DNA of 53,325 bases from Alphaproteobacteria bacterium UBA3768 (GCA_002372315.1 DFFU01000010.1:1-53325), one strand, 5' to 3'. Positions 30,713 to 40,761 are shown, numbered from the stretch's first letter. Numbers and translations: made by a program. Notes: generated from the letters alone by a model not told the origin.

Positions 30713-31652
30713 TTTAGCGATTCAAGAATTATTGAACCAAATTGATGCAACAAATCGGCCCGCTAACGAGGTAATAAATACCTATACGCGGACACGTCGC
30801 TATATTGGTTCCAAGGATCGCCATGCGATTACGGATGGTGTTTGGCATGTTTTGCGCAATCGGCCTGTTCCTGATTGGATTAAAAAGTTGATTCCTGATT
30901 CAGAACTACAGGCAATGAAAGGACCGGCTCAAACAATTTTGCGTTGTATTGGGGATAGGTTGAAAATTCAAAAAGAATTACAATCAGAAGGTATTGAAAC
31001 GGATATAACACCTTTATCTCCATTGGGGTTGATATTAAAAAAACGTGTGAATCTAGCGACAACTCAAACTTACCAAAATGGATTGATTGAAATTCAAGAC
31101 GAAGGGTCCCAATTGTTGGCTTTATCTACTCATATTCAACCAAACGAAACTGTGTTGGATTATTGCGCAGGGGCAGGGGGAAAATCTTTGGCTTTTGCCC
31201 AAATGATGCAAAATAAGGGGAAAATTGTGGCACACGATATATCGGCCATCAGTTTAAAAAAGTTGCAGGTGCGAGCAAAGCGTGCAGGAGTATCTATTAT
31301 TCAAACAAAACAACACCCAACAGGGCAATTTGATCATGTTGTTGTGGATGCGCCTTGTTCAGGAACAGGGACGTGGCGTCGTCAACCAGATGCACCTTTT
31401 AAATTGACTGAAAAACAAATCAAAAGTTATGTTACCTTGCAAAAAAATATTTTGGATAATGTCGTAGGTTTTGTGAAAGTTAAGGGTTGGTTGCATTATA
31501 TGACCTGTTCTTTATTGGAATCAGAAAATCAAATTCAGATGCGTGCTTTTTTGCGTCGGCATAAGGATTTTTGTCTGGTTCATCATACGCAATTTACACC
31601 GGCAAAACATTGTACGGATGGTTTTTTTATAGCTTCTTTTCAAAAACAATAA
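30693..31652 (+). CDS. RsmB/NOP family RNA C5-cytosine methyltransferase
   Basis: A SAM-dependent rRNA (cytosine-5) methyltransferase of the RsmB/NOL1/NOP2/Sun family. Starting at the ATG at 30693 (AAGGGG upstream, inside the end of rlmE), the 319-residue protein has VLDYCAGAGGKSLAFAQ (SAM site), VVVDAPCSGTGTWRRQPD (first Cys) and LHYMTCSLLESENQ (catalytic Cys). The N-terminal NusB-like RNA-binding domain seen in longer RsmB is reduced, so the precise target base is uncertain. It overlaps rlmE by 20 bases and ends at a terminator. Confidence 0.9.
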   Translation: MKQKQIDLAIQELLNQIDATNRPANEVINTYTRTRRYIGSKDRHAITDGVWHVLRNRPVPDWIKKLIPDSELQAMKGPAQTILRCIGDRLKIQKELQSEGIETDITPLSPLGLILKKRVNLATTQTYQNGLIEIQDEGSQLLALSTHIQPNETVLDYCAGAGGKSLAFAQMMQNKGKIVAHDISAISLKKLQVRAKRAGVSIIQTKQHPTGQFDHVVVDAPCSGTGTWRRQPDAPFKLTEKQIKSYVTLQKNILDNVVGFVKVKGWLHYMTCSLLESENQIQMRAFLRRHKDFCLVHHTQFTPAKHCTDGFFIASFQKQ

Positions 31653-31677
31653 AAAATCCCCGAAGGTCGGGGATTTT
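31653..31677. terminator. Bidirectional terminator after the RsmB-family gene
   Basis: A 10-bp stem AAAATCCCCG / CGGGGATTTT with loop AAGGT. It lies between convergent genes. Confidence 0.88.
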
Positions 31678-31691
31678 ATGAGGCTTTAAAA

Positions 31692-33347
31692 TCAGCGTCC
31701 ACGTCTCATGGGTGAACCGCTACGGGCATTCGTACGAGAAAGAGCCCCTGTCCGAGCTGCACTCCCTGTGTTTACCGAAGTTGTGCGCATAGATTGTGTT
31801 CTCACGGGTGTACTGGAAAAACTACCTCTTTGAGATGCTGATCTCATGGTCGTGCGCATTTGACCTGTCGTACGTCCTGGACGTGCCTGAGGTGTTATTG
31901 TACGAAGGTTTGTTTGGCGTACATTCGTTTGGCGCACATTGGTCTGACGAAGTTTTGTCTGAGTATTTCCTCTATTGCTGCCATTGCCACTGTTATTGCC
32001 TATGCTATAGCGTCTTGCATCTACAGTTGTTCTGCTGCTAGCATCAACTCTGGTGGTTGCCCTTGTATTTCCAGACCAACGATTATCTGTATTGCCATTA
32101 TTGGTTACCAATGTTCTATCGCCACCTCTATAGCTACGAGAACTATTGTCATTAAAGCTTCCACGAATACTGTGGTCATCAATCTTTGTGATACTCACAG
32201 AATCTGGTCCTTTGCGTGACATATATCTGGCTGTTTTAACCTGTGCATGCGCATTGATGGCAGATATTCCCAAATCAGTTAAATTGTTCAAAAGTTGTGA
32301 ATGATCCACTGCTGGAGCCACCGTCTGAACAACAGGTTGAGGTTGCATAAGGACAGGTTGTTGGACTTGATGAACCACAGTGCGTGTTGGCACTACTACT
32401 GATTGATAGGCTGTTGCATTTTGCTCTACTTGTTCATGGATTTCTTCAATTGTTTCATGTACAACGGGCTGAGGTGCTGGCGTATGAACCACTTTTTTTA
32501 TAACAGTTTGTGGTTGAGGTTGAACAACATGTACCTCTTCAATAATTTCAGGCAACTGAGGACGATTAAATTCCTCTGTTTGATCAACAACCTCTGTTTC
32601 TTCAATAACAGTCATGTCCACGTCATCATGATCTACAACGGGGCGCTGCGGCATAACACGCTGTGTTCTGATATAATTACCACTGCTATCTGTGGCAAAA
32701 TCCATGGCCGCACCACGTCTGACCCCTGATGTGGTGTGCATTTTATTTTGGGTTATATCAACACGATGCTCAATACGATCCATACGTATATCACGATCGG
32801 CATCTTCCATTGCATTAGAAATGGCTTTTCCTCCCTTGACAGCACCCCAGCCTGTTAGACCGACCAACGCTGCAATTCCTAATCCTTTTAATAAGCCTTT
32901 TCCCGCTTTGCCAGATTGTTCCTTGATATTATCAATTCTATCATAGGCTCTGCGATCTTGTTCCAACATGCCATATTGTGATTTGATTTTCATATCTTTT
33001 TGAAAATCATATAAGCTCATATTGGACTGAGCAGCTTTTTCCACTAAATGTTCAAATTGATCTGCTGCAGTTTGATTTTTAAATACCAATTCCCCCTTTG
33101 CATTCAAGCGCCCACCATTGGATATGAAAGAATTATGAGCTTGAATCGTATGGGTTAAATAATTCCTTAATTTTTCTTCAAAGATGCGTTTGTCTTCCGG
33201 GCTTCTGTTTGCAGATGTATTGCGTAAAAATTTTTGTTCATGTTGACGCTGTAAATCCTGAATGTACTGTTTATAGGTTTTATTGGGATCTTCAAAAGTT
33301 GCATCATATACTGCTTGGTCATAAAGTGTTTGTTCTACATTTGCCAT
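31692..33347 (-). CDS. Large low-complexity protein with an Arg/Thr/Asn-rich tail, unknown function
   Basis: I do not recognise this 551-residue protein. The first 170 residues are charged and helical (KTYKQYIQDLQRQHEQKF). A glycine-rich hydrophobic patch follows at about 177-205 (GLLKGLGIAALVGLTGWGAVKGGKAI), perhaps a membrane segment, then a Pro/Gln/Val-rich region. The C-terminal 170 residues are very basic and polar, with tandem RQTNVRQTN units. There is no signal peptide. The tail's composition suggests nucleic-acid, polyanion or cell-wall binding (inference). Both neighbours are housekeeping genes. Confidence 0.7.
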   Translation of the reverse strand: MANVEQTLYDQAVYDATFEDPNKTYKQYIQDLQRQHEQKFLRNTSANRSPEDKRIFEEKLRNYLTHTIQAHNSFISNGGRLNAKGELVFKNQTAADQFEHLVEKAAQSNMSLYDFQKDMKIKSQYGMLEQDRRAYDRIDNIKEQSGKAGKGLLKGLGIAALVGLTGWGAVKGGKAISNAMEDADRDIRMDRIEHRVDITQNKMHTTSGVRRGAAMDFATDSSGNYIRTQRVMPQRPVVDHDDVDMTVIEETEVVDQTEEFNRPQLPEIIEEVHVVQPQPQTVIKKVVHTPAPQPVVHETIEEIHEQVEQNATAYQSVVVPTRTVVHQVQQPVLMQPQPVVQTVAPAVDHSQLLNNLTDLGISAINAHAQVKTARYMSRKGPDSVSITKIDDHSIRGSFNDNSSRSYRGGDRTLVTNNGNTDNRWSGNTRATTRVDASSRTTVDARRYSIGNNSGNGSNRGNTQTKLRQTNVRQTNVRQTNLRTITPQARPGRTTGQMRTTMRSASQRGSFSSTPVRTQSMRTTSVNTGSAARTGALSRTNARSGSPMRRGR

Positions 33348-33378
33348 TTTAATCTCCTTCTTTATATGGTTTATAACT

Positions 33379-35181
33379 CTACTTTACTGTTTTTTGATGG
33401 CTTGTCAACCTTTTTTTTAAATTTTTTAAAGATAAAAGTTTAATATGGTGATGAATGCTGTTTTTTCCTTTGGGGTCAAAATCCAATCCAACCATGCTAA
33501 CATGCCCATCTTCTATACTATGAACAACCAATTCAATGCTATCCAAAACCAATCTATCACCAATTTCAACGTCCGCAAATTCTTGATGGAATAAGTCGCT
33601 GATAGTAGAATTTCGAATACCTCTATCCACAGAAATTCCATATAGATGTTCTAGTTCATCAAATGAGGTATCTGCTGAAATGGGGAAATCACCTTGGGTC
33701 ATAATTTCATTGGATGAAGGGCGGCCATACAATTTGTTCAAAATGGGCCTTTGTAATTCAGATGATAAAAAGACATAGACCTTATCTCCAGACTTTAATT
33801 GACGTAAACCTGTTCCTGCGGGATAGGAAATACCATTTCTTAAAACAAGGGTTGGTTTTGCCCAACGGGGAATTTTTTCACCCAACACGACAGGAGTTTG
33901 CTCATCCAACTGATACATAATTAAAGAACTATCCCCCAGTCCGGGTAAGTCAATTTGTGTGTTAATGGGGGCAGTTTCTAATACGGGAATTGTTACACCG
34001 CACCAACGCCCTACAATGGGGATTAAAAAACCTTGAACTGCTAAACTGATTAAAACCATTATGAAAATGATATCAAAAAAGGTGTGTGCATATGGCAATC
34101 CCATAACAATTGGCAGTAGTGCCAACAAAAATGAAGTGGCACCCCTAAGGCCAACAAAAGATATAAATAATTTGTCTCCTAAACTGAATTGCTTGAAAAA
34201 GTGTAAAATAGCAAAAACCATTAAAGGACGTGCCAGCAGCATCAACAGAATGGACAGTATAAAGCCAATGTCCAAAATTTGTGGTAATCCATCTGTGGTA
34301 ACAAACAATCCCAAAGAAGTGAACATAGTGATTTGACATAACCAAGTCATGGTTTGTTGAAATTTGGATATTTGGGCATAGGCTTGAATACGTGTGTTTC
34401 CCAATATTAATCCAGCAACATAAACCGCTAGAAAACCACTGCCTTTTAAAAGGTTTGTCATAGAAAAACATAAAAGAGTTAATCCCAAAACAAATATTGG
34501 ATAGAGAGCTGTATCCAATGGAATTTTATTGATTAGAGTGCGAATTAATAAAGCTGCACCAAGTCCAATAACCCCTCCCACAAAGGCTTGTTCTAATAAA
34601 GTTGGAAATAAAAAACCATACTGAATTGATTGATTCGTTAATTGTTGTTGTATAATCAAAATAAAGGAAAGAGTCAAAAAAATGGCCATTGGATCATTGG
34701 TTCCAGATTCAATTTCCAATGTGGATTTTACACGTTCACGTAGCCCGAGTCCTTTTGAACGTAAAAGTGAAAAAACAGCAGCAGAATCGGTTGAACTGAT
34801 CATTGCAACCAATAAAAAGCTAAAGGTCCAATTCAAATCCATCAGAAAATGGACAAAAGGTACTAATATAACAGTTGTCATTACAACGCCCAAGGTGGAT
34901 AAAAGTAAGGCCGGTTTAGCATTTTGACGATAATTTTTCATGGACGTATGAAAACCACTGTCAAAAAGAATCATTGCTAAAGCGATTGAACCAATGAAAA
35001 ATATGATGCCTGGTCTATGAAGGCTTTGTAACATTTCAATGTGTCCAGCACTGACGGCTAGTCCCATACACAAAAATGCCAAAATCAAGGGAATTCCAAC
35101 GCGTGAGGATACTAGGCTAGTTAAAATACTGATAGTCAATAAAATAGAAAATAATAAAACTGGCAAATTAATAAAGTCCAT
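33379..35181 (-). CDS. NhaP2/CvrA-type cation:proton antiporter
   Basis: A CPA1-family antiporter of 600 residues. The N-terminal 390 residues contain about 12 membrane helices with typical motifs (AMILFDSGFHTSM, ISSTDSAAVFSLLRSKGLGLRERVKSTLEIESGTNDPMAIFL). A cytoplasmic TrkA-C/RCK-like domain (VVLGEKIPRWAKPTLVLRNG...LKSGDKVYVFL) and a C-terminal CorC/HlyC-like domain follow, the architecture of NhaP2/CvrA potassium/proton antiporters. The first 14 bases overlap the end of the LOG-family gene, suggesting cotranscription. Confidence 0.9.
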   Translation of the reverse strand: MDFINLPVLLFSILLTISILTSLVSSRVGIPLILAFLCMGLAVSAGHIEMLQSLHRPGIIFFIGSIALAMILFDSGFHTSMKNYRQNAKPALLLSTLGVVMTTVILVPFVHFLMDLNWTFSFLLVAMISSTDSAAVFSLLRSKGLGLRERVKSTLEIESGTNDPMAIFLTLSFILIIQQQLTNQSIQYGFLFPTLLEQAFVGGVIGLGAALLIRTLINKIPLDTALYPIFVLGLTLLCFSMTNLLKGSGFLAVYVAGLILGNTRIQAYAQISKFQQTMTWLCQITMFTSLGLFVTTDGLPQILDIGFILSILLMLLARPLMVFAILHFFKQFSLGDKLFISFVGLRGATSFLLALLPIVMGLPYAHTFFDIIFIMVLISLAVQGFLIPIVGRWCGVTIPVLETAPINTQIDLPGLGDSSLIMYQLDEQTPVVLGEKIPRWAKPTLVLRNGISYPAGTGLRQLKSGDKVYVFLSSELQRPILNKLYGRPSSNEIMTQGDFPISADTSFDELEHLYGISVDRGIRNSTISDLFHQEFADVEIGDRLVLDSIELVVHSIEDGHVSMVGLDFDPKGKNSIHHHIKLLSLKNLKKRLTSHQKTVK

Positions 35182-36157
35182 TGAAAAATTTTCCTTTCTT
35201 TTTATAACGTTTTTTTAAAGAGGCCAGTTTATGGCTCACAAGTGCAGTATCTCGTCCTGTTTTTTCCAAACGATCATACATGCGGGAAATTTCTTTATTG
35301 AGATAAGCTGTTTCAATTTCTTGGCTTAATTCGTGCTTTTCAGATTCACTTTTATGAACAAAGGTGTTGTGAATATCACTTAAAATTTGCCAGGTTGATT
35401 TATTATAATCTTTTTGTTTTTGTTCTATAACATAAGGCAAATCATATACAATTTGTTCTAAAATGCGTTCTGTTTCGTCTTTGGCGGGTTTTTGTGCCAA
35501 GTAACGATAAGCAATCATGTCAAAGGCAACTTTTGCCTCAAAGACATTATCAACCACAATAAATGGTACAAAATCAGCAAACCCTTTTAAATGGATATCT
35601 TTTAAAAATTCCAAAAGATGGTGGAAAAACCCTAAACTGTTAAATAAGATAAAAGGTTTTTTGGGGAGTAACCCATCCTGCATAGCTACGCAATCAAATG
35701 CCAATTCATCCAATGTTCCAACGCCCCCTGGCATAAAAATGACAAATTCTGCTTTCAACATATGTTTTTTACGCTCTTCTAATGTTTTTGCGACGATAAT
35801 ATCTGAAATTTCTTCTAATTCTTTTTCAGTGTCATAACGACGCATATATTCTTCTGTGGTGACACCTTCAATGGGTTTATGGGTGTGATTAGGCTGTTGA
35901 GCCCAAGATTCAAAAACGCCTTTTGCAACGGCTCCCATGATGCCACGGGATGATAAACCAAAAGTTAATTGATAATTTTGAAGTCCGATTTCTTTTCCTA
36001 ATTCATAAGCAGCCTTTGCATAAGCAGGATTTTTTCCGTCGCGTGAACCACCTGCAACAAAGACGCGAATGTTCTTATATTCGTTTTGTTTAAAATTTTT
36101 TTTAATTTTTTTTTCTTTGGTATAAGTCAGTTGTTTTTTCACGATTTTTTCCCCCAT
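35168..36157 (-). CDS. LOG-family protein (lysine decarboxylase-like)
   Basis: A Rossmann-fold protein of the LOG family, whose members act as nucleotide 5'-monophosphate phosphoribohydrolases. The diagnostic PGGVGTLDE is present (FIMPGGVGTLDELAFD), together with RVFVAGGSRDGKNPAYAKAAYELG and the GLSSRGIMGAVAKG loop. At 329 residues it is longer than typical LOG proteins; the extra C-terminal 100 residues are helical and charged. No Shine-Dalgarno is visible before the ATG. It is cotranscribed with the antiporter by overlap. Confidence 0.85.
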   Translation of the reverse strand: MGEKIVKKQLTYTKEKKIKKNFKQNEYKNIRVFVAGGSRDGKNPAYAKAAYELGKEIGLQNYQLTFGLSSRGIMGAVAKGVFESWAQQPNHTHKPIEGVTTEEYMRRYDTEKELEEISDIIVAKTLEERKKHMLKAEFVIFMPGGVGTLDELAFDCVAMQDGLLPKKPFILFNSLGFFHHLLEFLKDIHLKGFADFVPFIVVDNVFEAKVAFDMIAYRYLAQKPAKDETERILEQIVYDLPYVIEQKQKDYNKSTWQILSDIHNTFVHKSESEKHELSQEIETAYLNKEISRMYDRLEKTGRDTALVSHKLASLKKRYKKKGKFFNGLY

Positions 36158-36259
36158 ATGAATATAGTTGATTGCCTATATAAAATCATATTTTTCAAAA
36201 AAAAGCTAGATTTTTTTTAAAAATTTTGCTATTCTAACCCCTATGTGAAAGGATAATTT

Positions 36260-37375
36260 ATGTCAATTAAAAAGATATGTGTGTTTTTGGTTTTCTTGAT
36301 TTTAGTTGCAGTTGGTGCTTACTTCGGATGGCGCTTTCGTCCAGTGATTCCCGTTCAAACACACTTACCTGTTGTGGATGCTGTGCGTTTGAATATATCG
36401 GACGTATATCCAGAATCTAGTTTTGTGGCAAAAGCGGAAAGTCAAGATAGGGTTGCTTTACGTGCACGTGTGACGGGTTTTTTGCAAGAGAGACTCTTTC
36501 AAGAAGGTGATGTTGTTAAAAAAGATCAACCTTTGTTCATTATTGAACAAGTAAATTTTGAAGCCTCTGTTCGTTCGGCTCAGGCTAATTACGATAAAGC
36601 ATTGGCGGGTGAAAAAAATGCAACGTTGCAGTATGAACGTGCCAAAAAACTTTATCAGTCTAAGGATGTATCAAAGTCAAAATTGGACGAAATGGAGGCG
36701 GCCTATACTTCTGCAAAGGCAACAGTGAATCAAATGAAAGCCCTATTGGATTTAGCCCAAAAGGATTTGGAATATACTGTAATTAAAGCACCCATGGATG
36801 GTAAGGTGGGTGAATCAGTTTTTTCTGTGGGTGAACTTATTGGACCAAACTCTGGGGTTTTGGCAACAGTTGTTAAAATTGATCCGATGGATGTTGTTTT
36901 TTCTGTCAGTGAAAATCAACTTTCTGAATTGCGTCGTGAGATGCCTGATTTGAATGAGGTTATTGTTCAATTTATTTTTGCGGATGGTAGCGTTTATAAC
37001 GAAGAAGGAAGTGTTGATTTTACAGATGTTGCGCTGGATGAGCAAATGAATACATTAAAAATGAAAGCAACCTTTCCCAATCCTAAGCAAGAATTAATTT
37101 CTGGACAATACGGTCGTGTACTTTTAAAGGGAAAAAATACAGTTAAGATGCTTTTGGTACCCCAGAAAGCGATTCAACGAAGTGCTTCTCAAGAATTTGT
37201 GATGCTTGTTAAAGGGGATAATACAATTGAAAAACGTGCGATAAAAACAGGAATAGAGTTGCCTGGTTATCAAATGGAGGTTTTGGATGGTTTGAATGAA
37301 GGGGATGTTGTTGTGGTGGAAGGTTTTCAAAAAATTGCACCGGGAGCTCAAGTTCAAACAAATATAAAGAAGTGA
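36260..37375 (+). CDS. RND efflux periplasmic adaptor (AcrA/MFP family)
   Basis: A membrane-fusion protein that couples an RND pump to an outer-membrane channel. The 371-residue product has an N-terminal signal/anchor (ICVFLVFLILVAVGAYFGWRF), the lipoyl half-motif VTGFLQERLFQEGDVVKKDQPLF, a helical hairpin, the second half YTVIKAPMDGKVGESVFSVGELI, and a beta-barrel domain. AAAGGAT precedes the ATG. The RND pump gene follows by 45 bases. No outer-membrane factor gene lies alongside, so a TolC-like partner must be encoded elsewhere. Confidence 0.93.
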   Translation: MSIKKICVFLVFLILVAVGAYFGWRFRPVIPVQTHLPVVDAVRLNISDVYPESSFVAKAESQDRVALRARVTGFLQERLFQEGDVVKKDQPLFIIEQVNFEASVRSAQANYDKALAGEKNATLQYERAKKLYQSKDVSKSKLDEMEAAYTSAKATVNQMKALLDLAQKDLEYTVIKAPMDGKVGESVFSVGELIGPNSGVLATVVKIDPMDVVFSVSENQLSELRREMPDLNEVIVQFIFADGSVYNEEGSVDFTDVALDEQMNTLKMKATFPNPKQELISGQYGRVLLKGKNTVKMLLVPQKAIQRSASQEFVMLVKGDNTIEKRAIKTGIELPGYQMEVLDGLNEGDVVVVEGFQKIAPGAQVQTNIKK

Positions 37376-37420
37376 TTTAATTTATTAAAATAACTTTTTG
37401 ATTTAAAAAAGGAGTTATAA

Positions 37421-40400
37421 ATGATAGCTGATGCTTTTATTAAACGACCACGGTTGGCCAGCGTGATTTCAATTGTGATTGTTTTGGCGGGATTATTGGT
37501 AATATCATCGATTCCTGTGGAACAGTATCCAAACATTACGCCACCCTCTGTGACAGTACGTGCAACTTATCCTGGAGCGAGTTCTGAGGTTGTGGAAGCC
37601 ACAGTTGGTCAGCAAATTGAATCTGTCGTGAATGGTGTAGAAAATATGTTATACATGAGTTCTACCAGTACGGATGAAGGCTCATATGAACTGACGGTTA
37701 CATTTGATATTGGAACAGATGCAAATATGAATGCGGTAAATGTGCAAAATCGCTTGAAACAAGTGGAGGCACTTTTGCCCGAGGAAGTTCAACGTCAAGG
37801 AGTTATCGTGATGGCAAAAATGTCGTCCATGCTTCAGGTTTTGGCACTGACAAGTGACTCAGATAAATACTCGGGTATGGATTTGACAAATTATGCCATT
37901 TTGCATGTCAAGGATGAATTATCACGTATCAAAGGGGTAGGGGAAGTATATTTATTTTCCAGTTTGGATTACAGTATGCGTGTTTGGTTAAATAACGATA
38001 AATTAAAAAGTTTAAGCCTATCAACAAATGAAATATTGGCGGCTATTCGTGCCCAAAATATTCAAGCTCCTCTGGGGAGAATTGGGACTATGCCAAGTAC
38101 CCAAGAACAAGAGTTTCAATTTGCTTTGACAACAGATGGTCGTTTATCAACCCCAGAAGAATTTGGTGAGATCGTTATTCGTGCCAATAATGATGGTTCT
38201 TATTTGTTGTTAAAAGATATTGCCCGAATTGAATTGGGAACAAAGTCCAGTTCTATTGAAACATTTTTTGATGGTCGTCCTGCGGCTGGTATGGCAATTT
38301 TCCAATCACCCAATTCAAATGCAGTGGATGTAGCCGAAGCGATACGCGCAAAAACTGAGGAATTATCACAATATTTGCCCGATGGGATGCGTTTTAAATT
38401 TATGGCAGATAATGCTCAATTTGTGAAATCTTCTTTATCTGAGATTATGGAAACATTGCTTGAAGCCTTTTTGTTGATTGTTTTAATTACCTATGTTTTT
38501 ATGGGGACACTTCGTGCAACTTTGATACCAACTTTGGCGATTCCAGTCTCTTTAATTGGCGCCTTCATTGGTATGAGCATTTTTGGTGTGACGGCAAATA
38601 CCATTTCTTTATTGGCATTAGTTTTGGCCATCGGTGTGGTAGTGGATGATGCCATTGTGGTGGTGGAAGATGTGGAAACTGTTATGCATGAAAATCCAAA
38701 TTTAAAACCTGCTGAAGCGGTTAAAAAGTCAATGGATCGTATTACAGGTCCTATTATTGCTATTACGATGGTTTTATTGGCGGTGTTTGTGCCTGTTGCT
38801 TTTACACCTGGAATTTCTGGAATTTTATATCGCCAATTCGCCATTGCAATTGCCAGTGCTATGATTATTTCAGGGCTAAACTCACTGACTTTAAGTCCTG
38901 CTGTTTCAACGCTGATAATGCGTGCCAATCAAAAACCTCCTAGATTAGTTCAAAAGATGATGCTAGGTATTGAAAAAGGGCGGCACTTTTATTCTGGCAC
39001 GGTGGGAAAGATGCTCTCGTTGTTTAAATTTTCATTGCTCTTTATTGCATTATTTGGCTTGGGAGCATATTTGTTGATGCGTTTAACACCCTCTGGTTTT
39101 TTGCCCGCTGAAGATCAAGGTGTGTTTATGATGGAAGCCCAATTGCCAGCAGGGGCTAGTTGGCGTCGCAGCAAAGCTGTTGCTGATGAAGTTTTAAAGC
39201 GTTTAAAAACAATTCCAGAAATCGAAAGCGTGATGGATACTGTTGGGTACAGTATTATGACGGGTTCTCCTAATGCAAATAATGTTTTGTTCGTGGCTAA
39301 ATTAAAACCATATTCTGAGCGAACGAAACCAAATCAAGGGGTAAATGCGATCATTGGACGTGTGTGGGGACTCATGTCAGATATTAAGGAAGCCATCATA
39401 ATTCCATTTAATTTACCACCGATTATGGGGATATCTATGACTTCGGATTTTGAGTATATGTTGCAAAGTACGACAGGTGCTCAACCAGAGGAATTATTGT
39501 TGACTGCCAAAGATTTAATTGCTAAAGCTAATCAAGATCCACGCTTATCGCATGTATTTACACTTTATACAACTGATTCTCCTCGTGTTAAATTAACAGT
39601 AGATCGTAAAAAAGCCTTTGCATTGGGGGTACAGATATCGGATATTTTTGCTACAATGCAAACAATGTTAGGGGGCAGTTATGTCAATGATTTTAATATG
39701 TCAGGTCGTACATGGCAAGTCAATGTTCAAGGAGATGTTTCTGATCGTAGTATTTTGGATGACATCTATAAAATCAATATTAAAAACAACCAAGGCCAGA
39801 TGGTACCCTTACGTTCATTGGTATCTGTGCATCGTACGGTTGGGGCGCAAAGTATTCAACGATATAACAATTATCGTTCGGTCAAGATTCAGGGCTCTCC
39901 AGCTCCAGGACAAAGTTCGGGTGCAGCAATGAAAGCAATGGACGAATTATCACGTCAATTGCCCAATGGATATAAATATGCATGGACGGGTATGAGTTAT
40001 CAAGAACGTGTGGCTAGTGGTCAAACATTTTTGATATTTGCAATGGCCTTTGTCTTTGCCTATTTGTTTTTGGTGGCATTGTATGAAAGTTGGATAATAC
40101 CATTACCTGTGATGCTTTCTATTGTAATCGGTGTTTTTGGGGCTATTGGAATGCTATATGTTATGGGATTAACTAATGACCTTTATGCTCAAGCGGGTAT
40201 GATTGTTTTGATTGCTTTGGCGGCCAAAAATGCAATTTTGTTGGTGGAATTTTCCAAAGATGCTCACGCAAAAGGAATGTCTGTGCTGGAGGCAGCACAA
40301 CAAGGGGCACATATGCGTTTTCGCGCTATTATGATGACAGCATTCTCTTCTTTAATGGGATTTTTACCTTTGGTGGTGGCTGCTGGAGCAGGGGCTATTT

Positions 40401-40534
40401 CACGGCGTGAAATAGGGGCTTCAATCTTTGGTGGTTTGGCAATGGCATCATTTGTGGGGATATTCTTTGTGCCCTTGCTATATGTGTTTTTCCAAAGTAT
40501 AATTGATTATTTTTGGAAGAAAAAAGAGGAGTAA
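37421..40534 (+). CDS. RND multidrug efflux transporter (AcrB/HAE1 family)
   Basis: A 1037-residue proton-driven inner-membrane pump of the HAE1 subfamily. Typical sequence includes the N-terminal FIKRPRLASVISIVIVLAGLLVI, the PNITPPSVTVRATYPGAS block, and the helix-4 region LLALVLAIGVVVDDAIVVVEDVE with the two Asp residues of the proton relay. The C-terminal helix-10 region has IVLIALAAKNAILLVEF. The length is normal. AAGGAG lies upstream of the ATG. It forms an operon with the adaptor gene. Confidence 0.95.
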   Translation: MIADAFIKRPRLASVISIVIVLAGLLVISSIPVEQYPNITPPSVTVRATYPGASSEVVEATVGQQIESVVNGVENMLYMSSTSTDEGSYELTVTFDIGTDANMNAVNVQNRLKQVEALLPEEVQRQGVIVMAKMSSMLQVLALTSDSDKYSGMDLTNYAILHVKDELSRIKGVGEVYLFSSLDYSMRVWLNNDKLKSLSLSTNEILAAIRAQNIQAPLGRIGTMPSTQEQEFQFALTTDGRLSTPEEFGEIVIRANNDGSYLLLKDIARIELGTKSSSIETFFDGRPAAGMAIFQSPNSNAVDVAEAIRAKTEELSQYLPDGMRFKFMADNAQFVKSSLSEIMETLLEAFLLIVLITYVFMGTLRATLIPTLAIPVSLIGAFIGMSIFGVTANTISLLALVLAIGVVVDDAIVVVEDVETVMHENPNLKPAEAVKKSMDRITGPIIAITMVLLAVFVPVAFTPGISGILYRQFAIAIASAMIISGLNSLTLSPAVSTLIMRANQKPPRLVQKMMLGIEKGRHFYSGTVGKMLSLFKFSLLFIALFGLGAYLLMRLTPSGFLPAEDQGVFMMEAQLPAGASWRRSKAVADEVLKRLKTIPEIESVMDTVGYSIMTGSPNANNVLFVAKLKPYSERTKPNQGVNAIIGRVWGLMSDIKEAIIIPFNLPPIMGISMTSDFEYMLQSTTGAQPEELLLTAKDLIAKANQDPRLSHVFTLYTTDSPRVKLTVDRKKAFALGVQISDIFATMQTMLGGSYVNDFNMSGRTWQVNVQGDVSDRSILDDIYKINIKNNQGQMVPLRSLVSVHRTVGAQSIQRYNNYRSVKIQGSPAPGQSSGAAMKAMDELSRQLPNGYKYAWTGMSYQERVASGQTFLIFAMAFVFAYLFLVALYESWIIPLPVMLSIVIGVFGAIGMLYVMGLTNDLYAQAGMIVLIALAAKNAILLVEFSKDAHAKGMSVLEAAQQGAHMRFRAIMMTAFSSLMGFLPLVVAAGAGAISRREIGASIFGGLAMASFVGIFFVPLLYVFFQSIIDYFWKKKEE

Positions 40535-40567
40535 AATTAGGATTTTGATAATTTTATAAAAATCTCC

Positions 40568-40596
40568 TTGACTTTGGAAAAGTTTTCCTGTAAAAT
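40568..40596 (+). promoter_or_regulatory. Promoter of tRNA-Gln with a palindromic spacer
   Basis: TTGACT (40568-40573), a 17-base spacer and TAAAAT (40591-40596), 15 bases before the tRNA. The spacer contains the perfect palindrome GGAAAA-G-TTTTCC (40576-40588). Confidence 0.8.
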
Positions 40597-40611
40597 ACAT
40601 TTCATTCGCTT

Positions 40612-40686
40612 TGGGGTGTCGCCAAGTGGTAAGGCAACGGTTTTTGATACCGTCATTCGTTGGTTCGAATCCAGCCACCCCAGCCA
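40612..40686 (+). tRNA. tRNA-Gln (anticodon UUG)
   Basis: The acceptor TGGGGTG / CACCCCA is followed by GCCA with encoded CCA. The anticodon stem ACGGT / ACCGT closes the loop TTTTGAT, giving UUG. The T-arm contains GTTCGAATC. Its 3' flank carries a scar of the methyltransferase gene found in the tRNA-Leu element. Confidence 0.95.
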
Positions 40687-40761
40687 GCTCTTGTATATCG
40701 CTATTTTTTAGCGGTTTTTCTTTTAAAATCAATAACTTATTCGAGTCCGTGTTGACTCCTA

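Noticed and set aside
32403..32946. Overlapping plus-strand frames inside the low-complexity protein gene
   Set aside because: They are antisense shadows created by the Gln/Pro/Val-rich codon pattern.
38491..38928. A 145-codon minus-strand frame inside the RND pump gene
   Set aside because: It is antisense to a strongly conserved transmembrane region and has no independent evidence.
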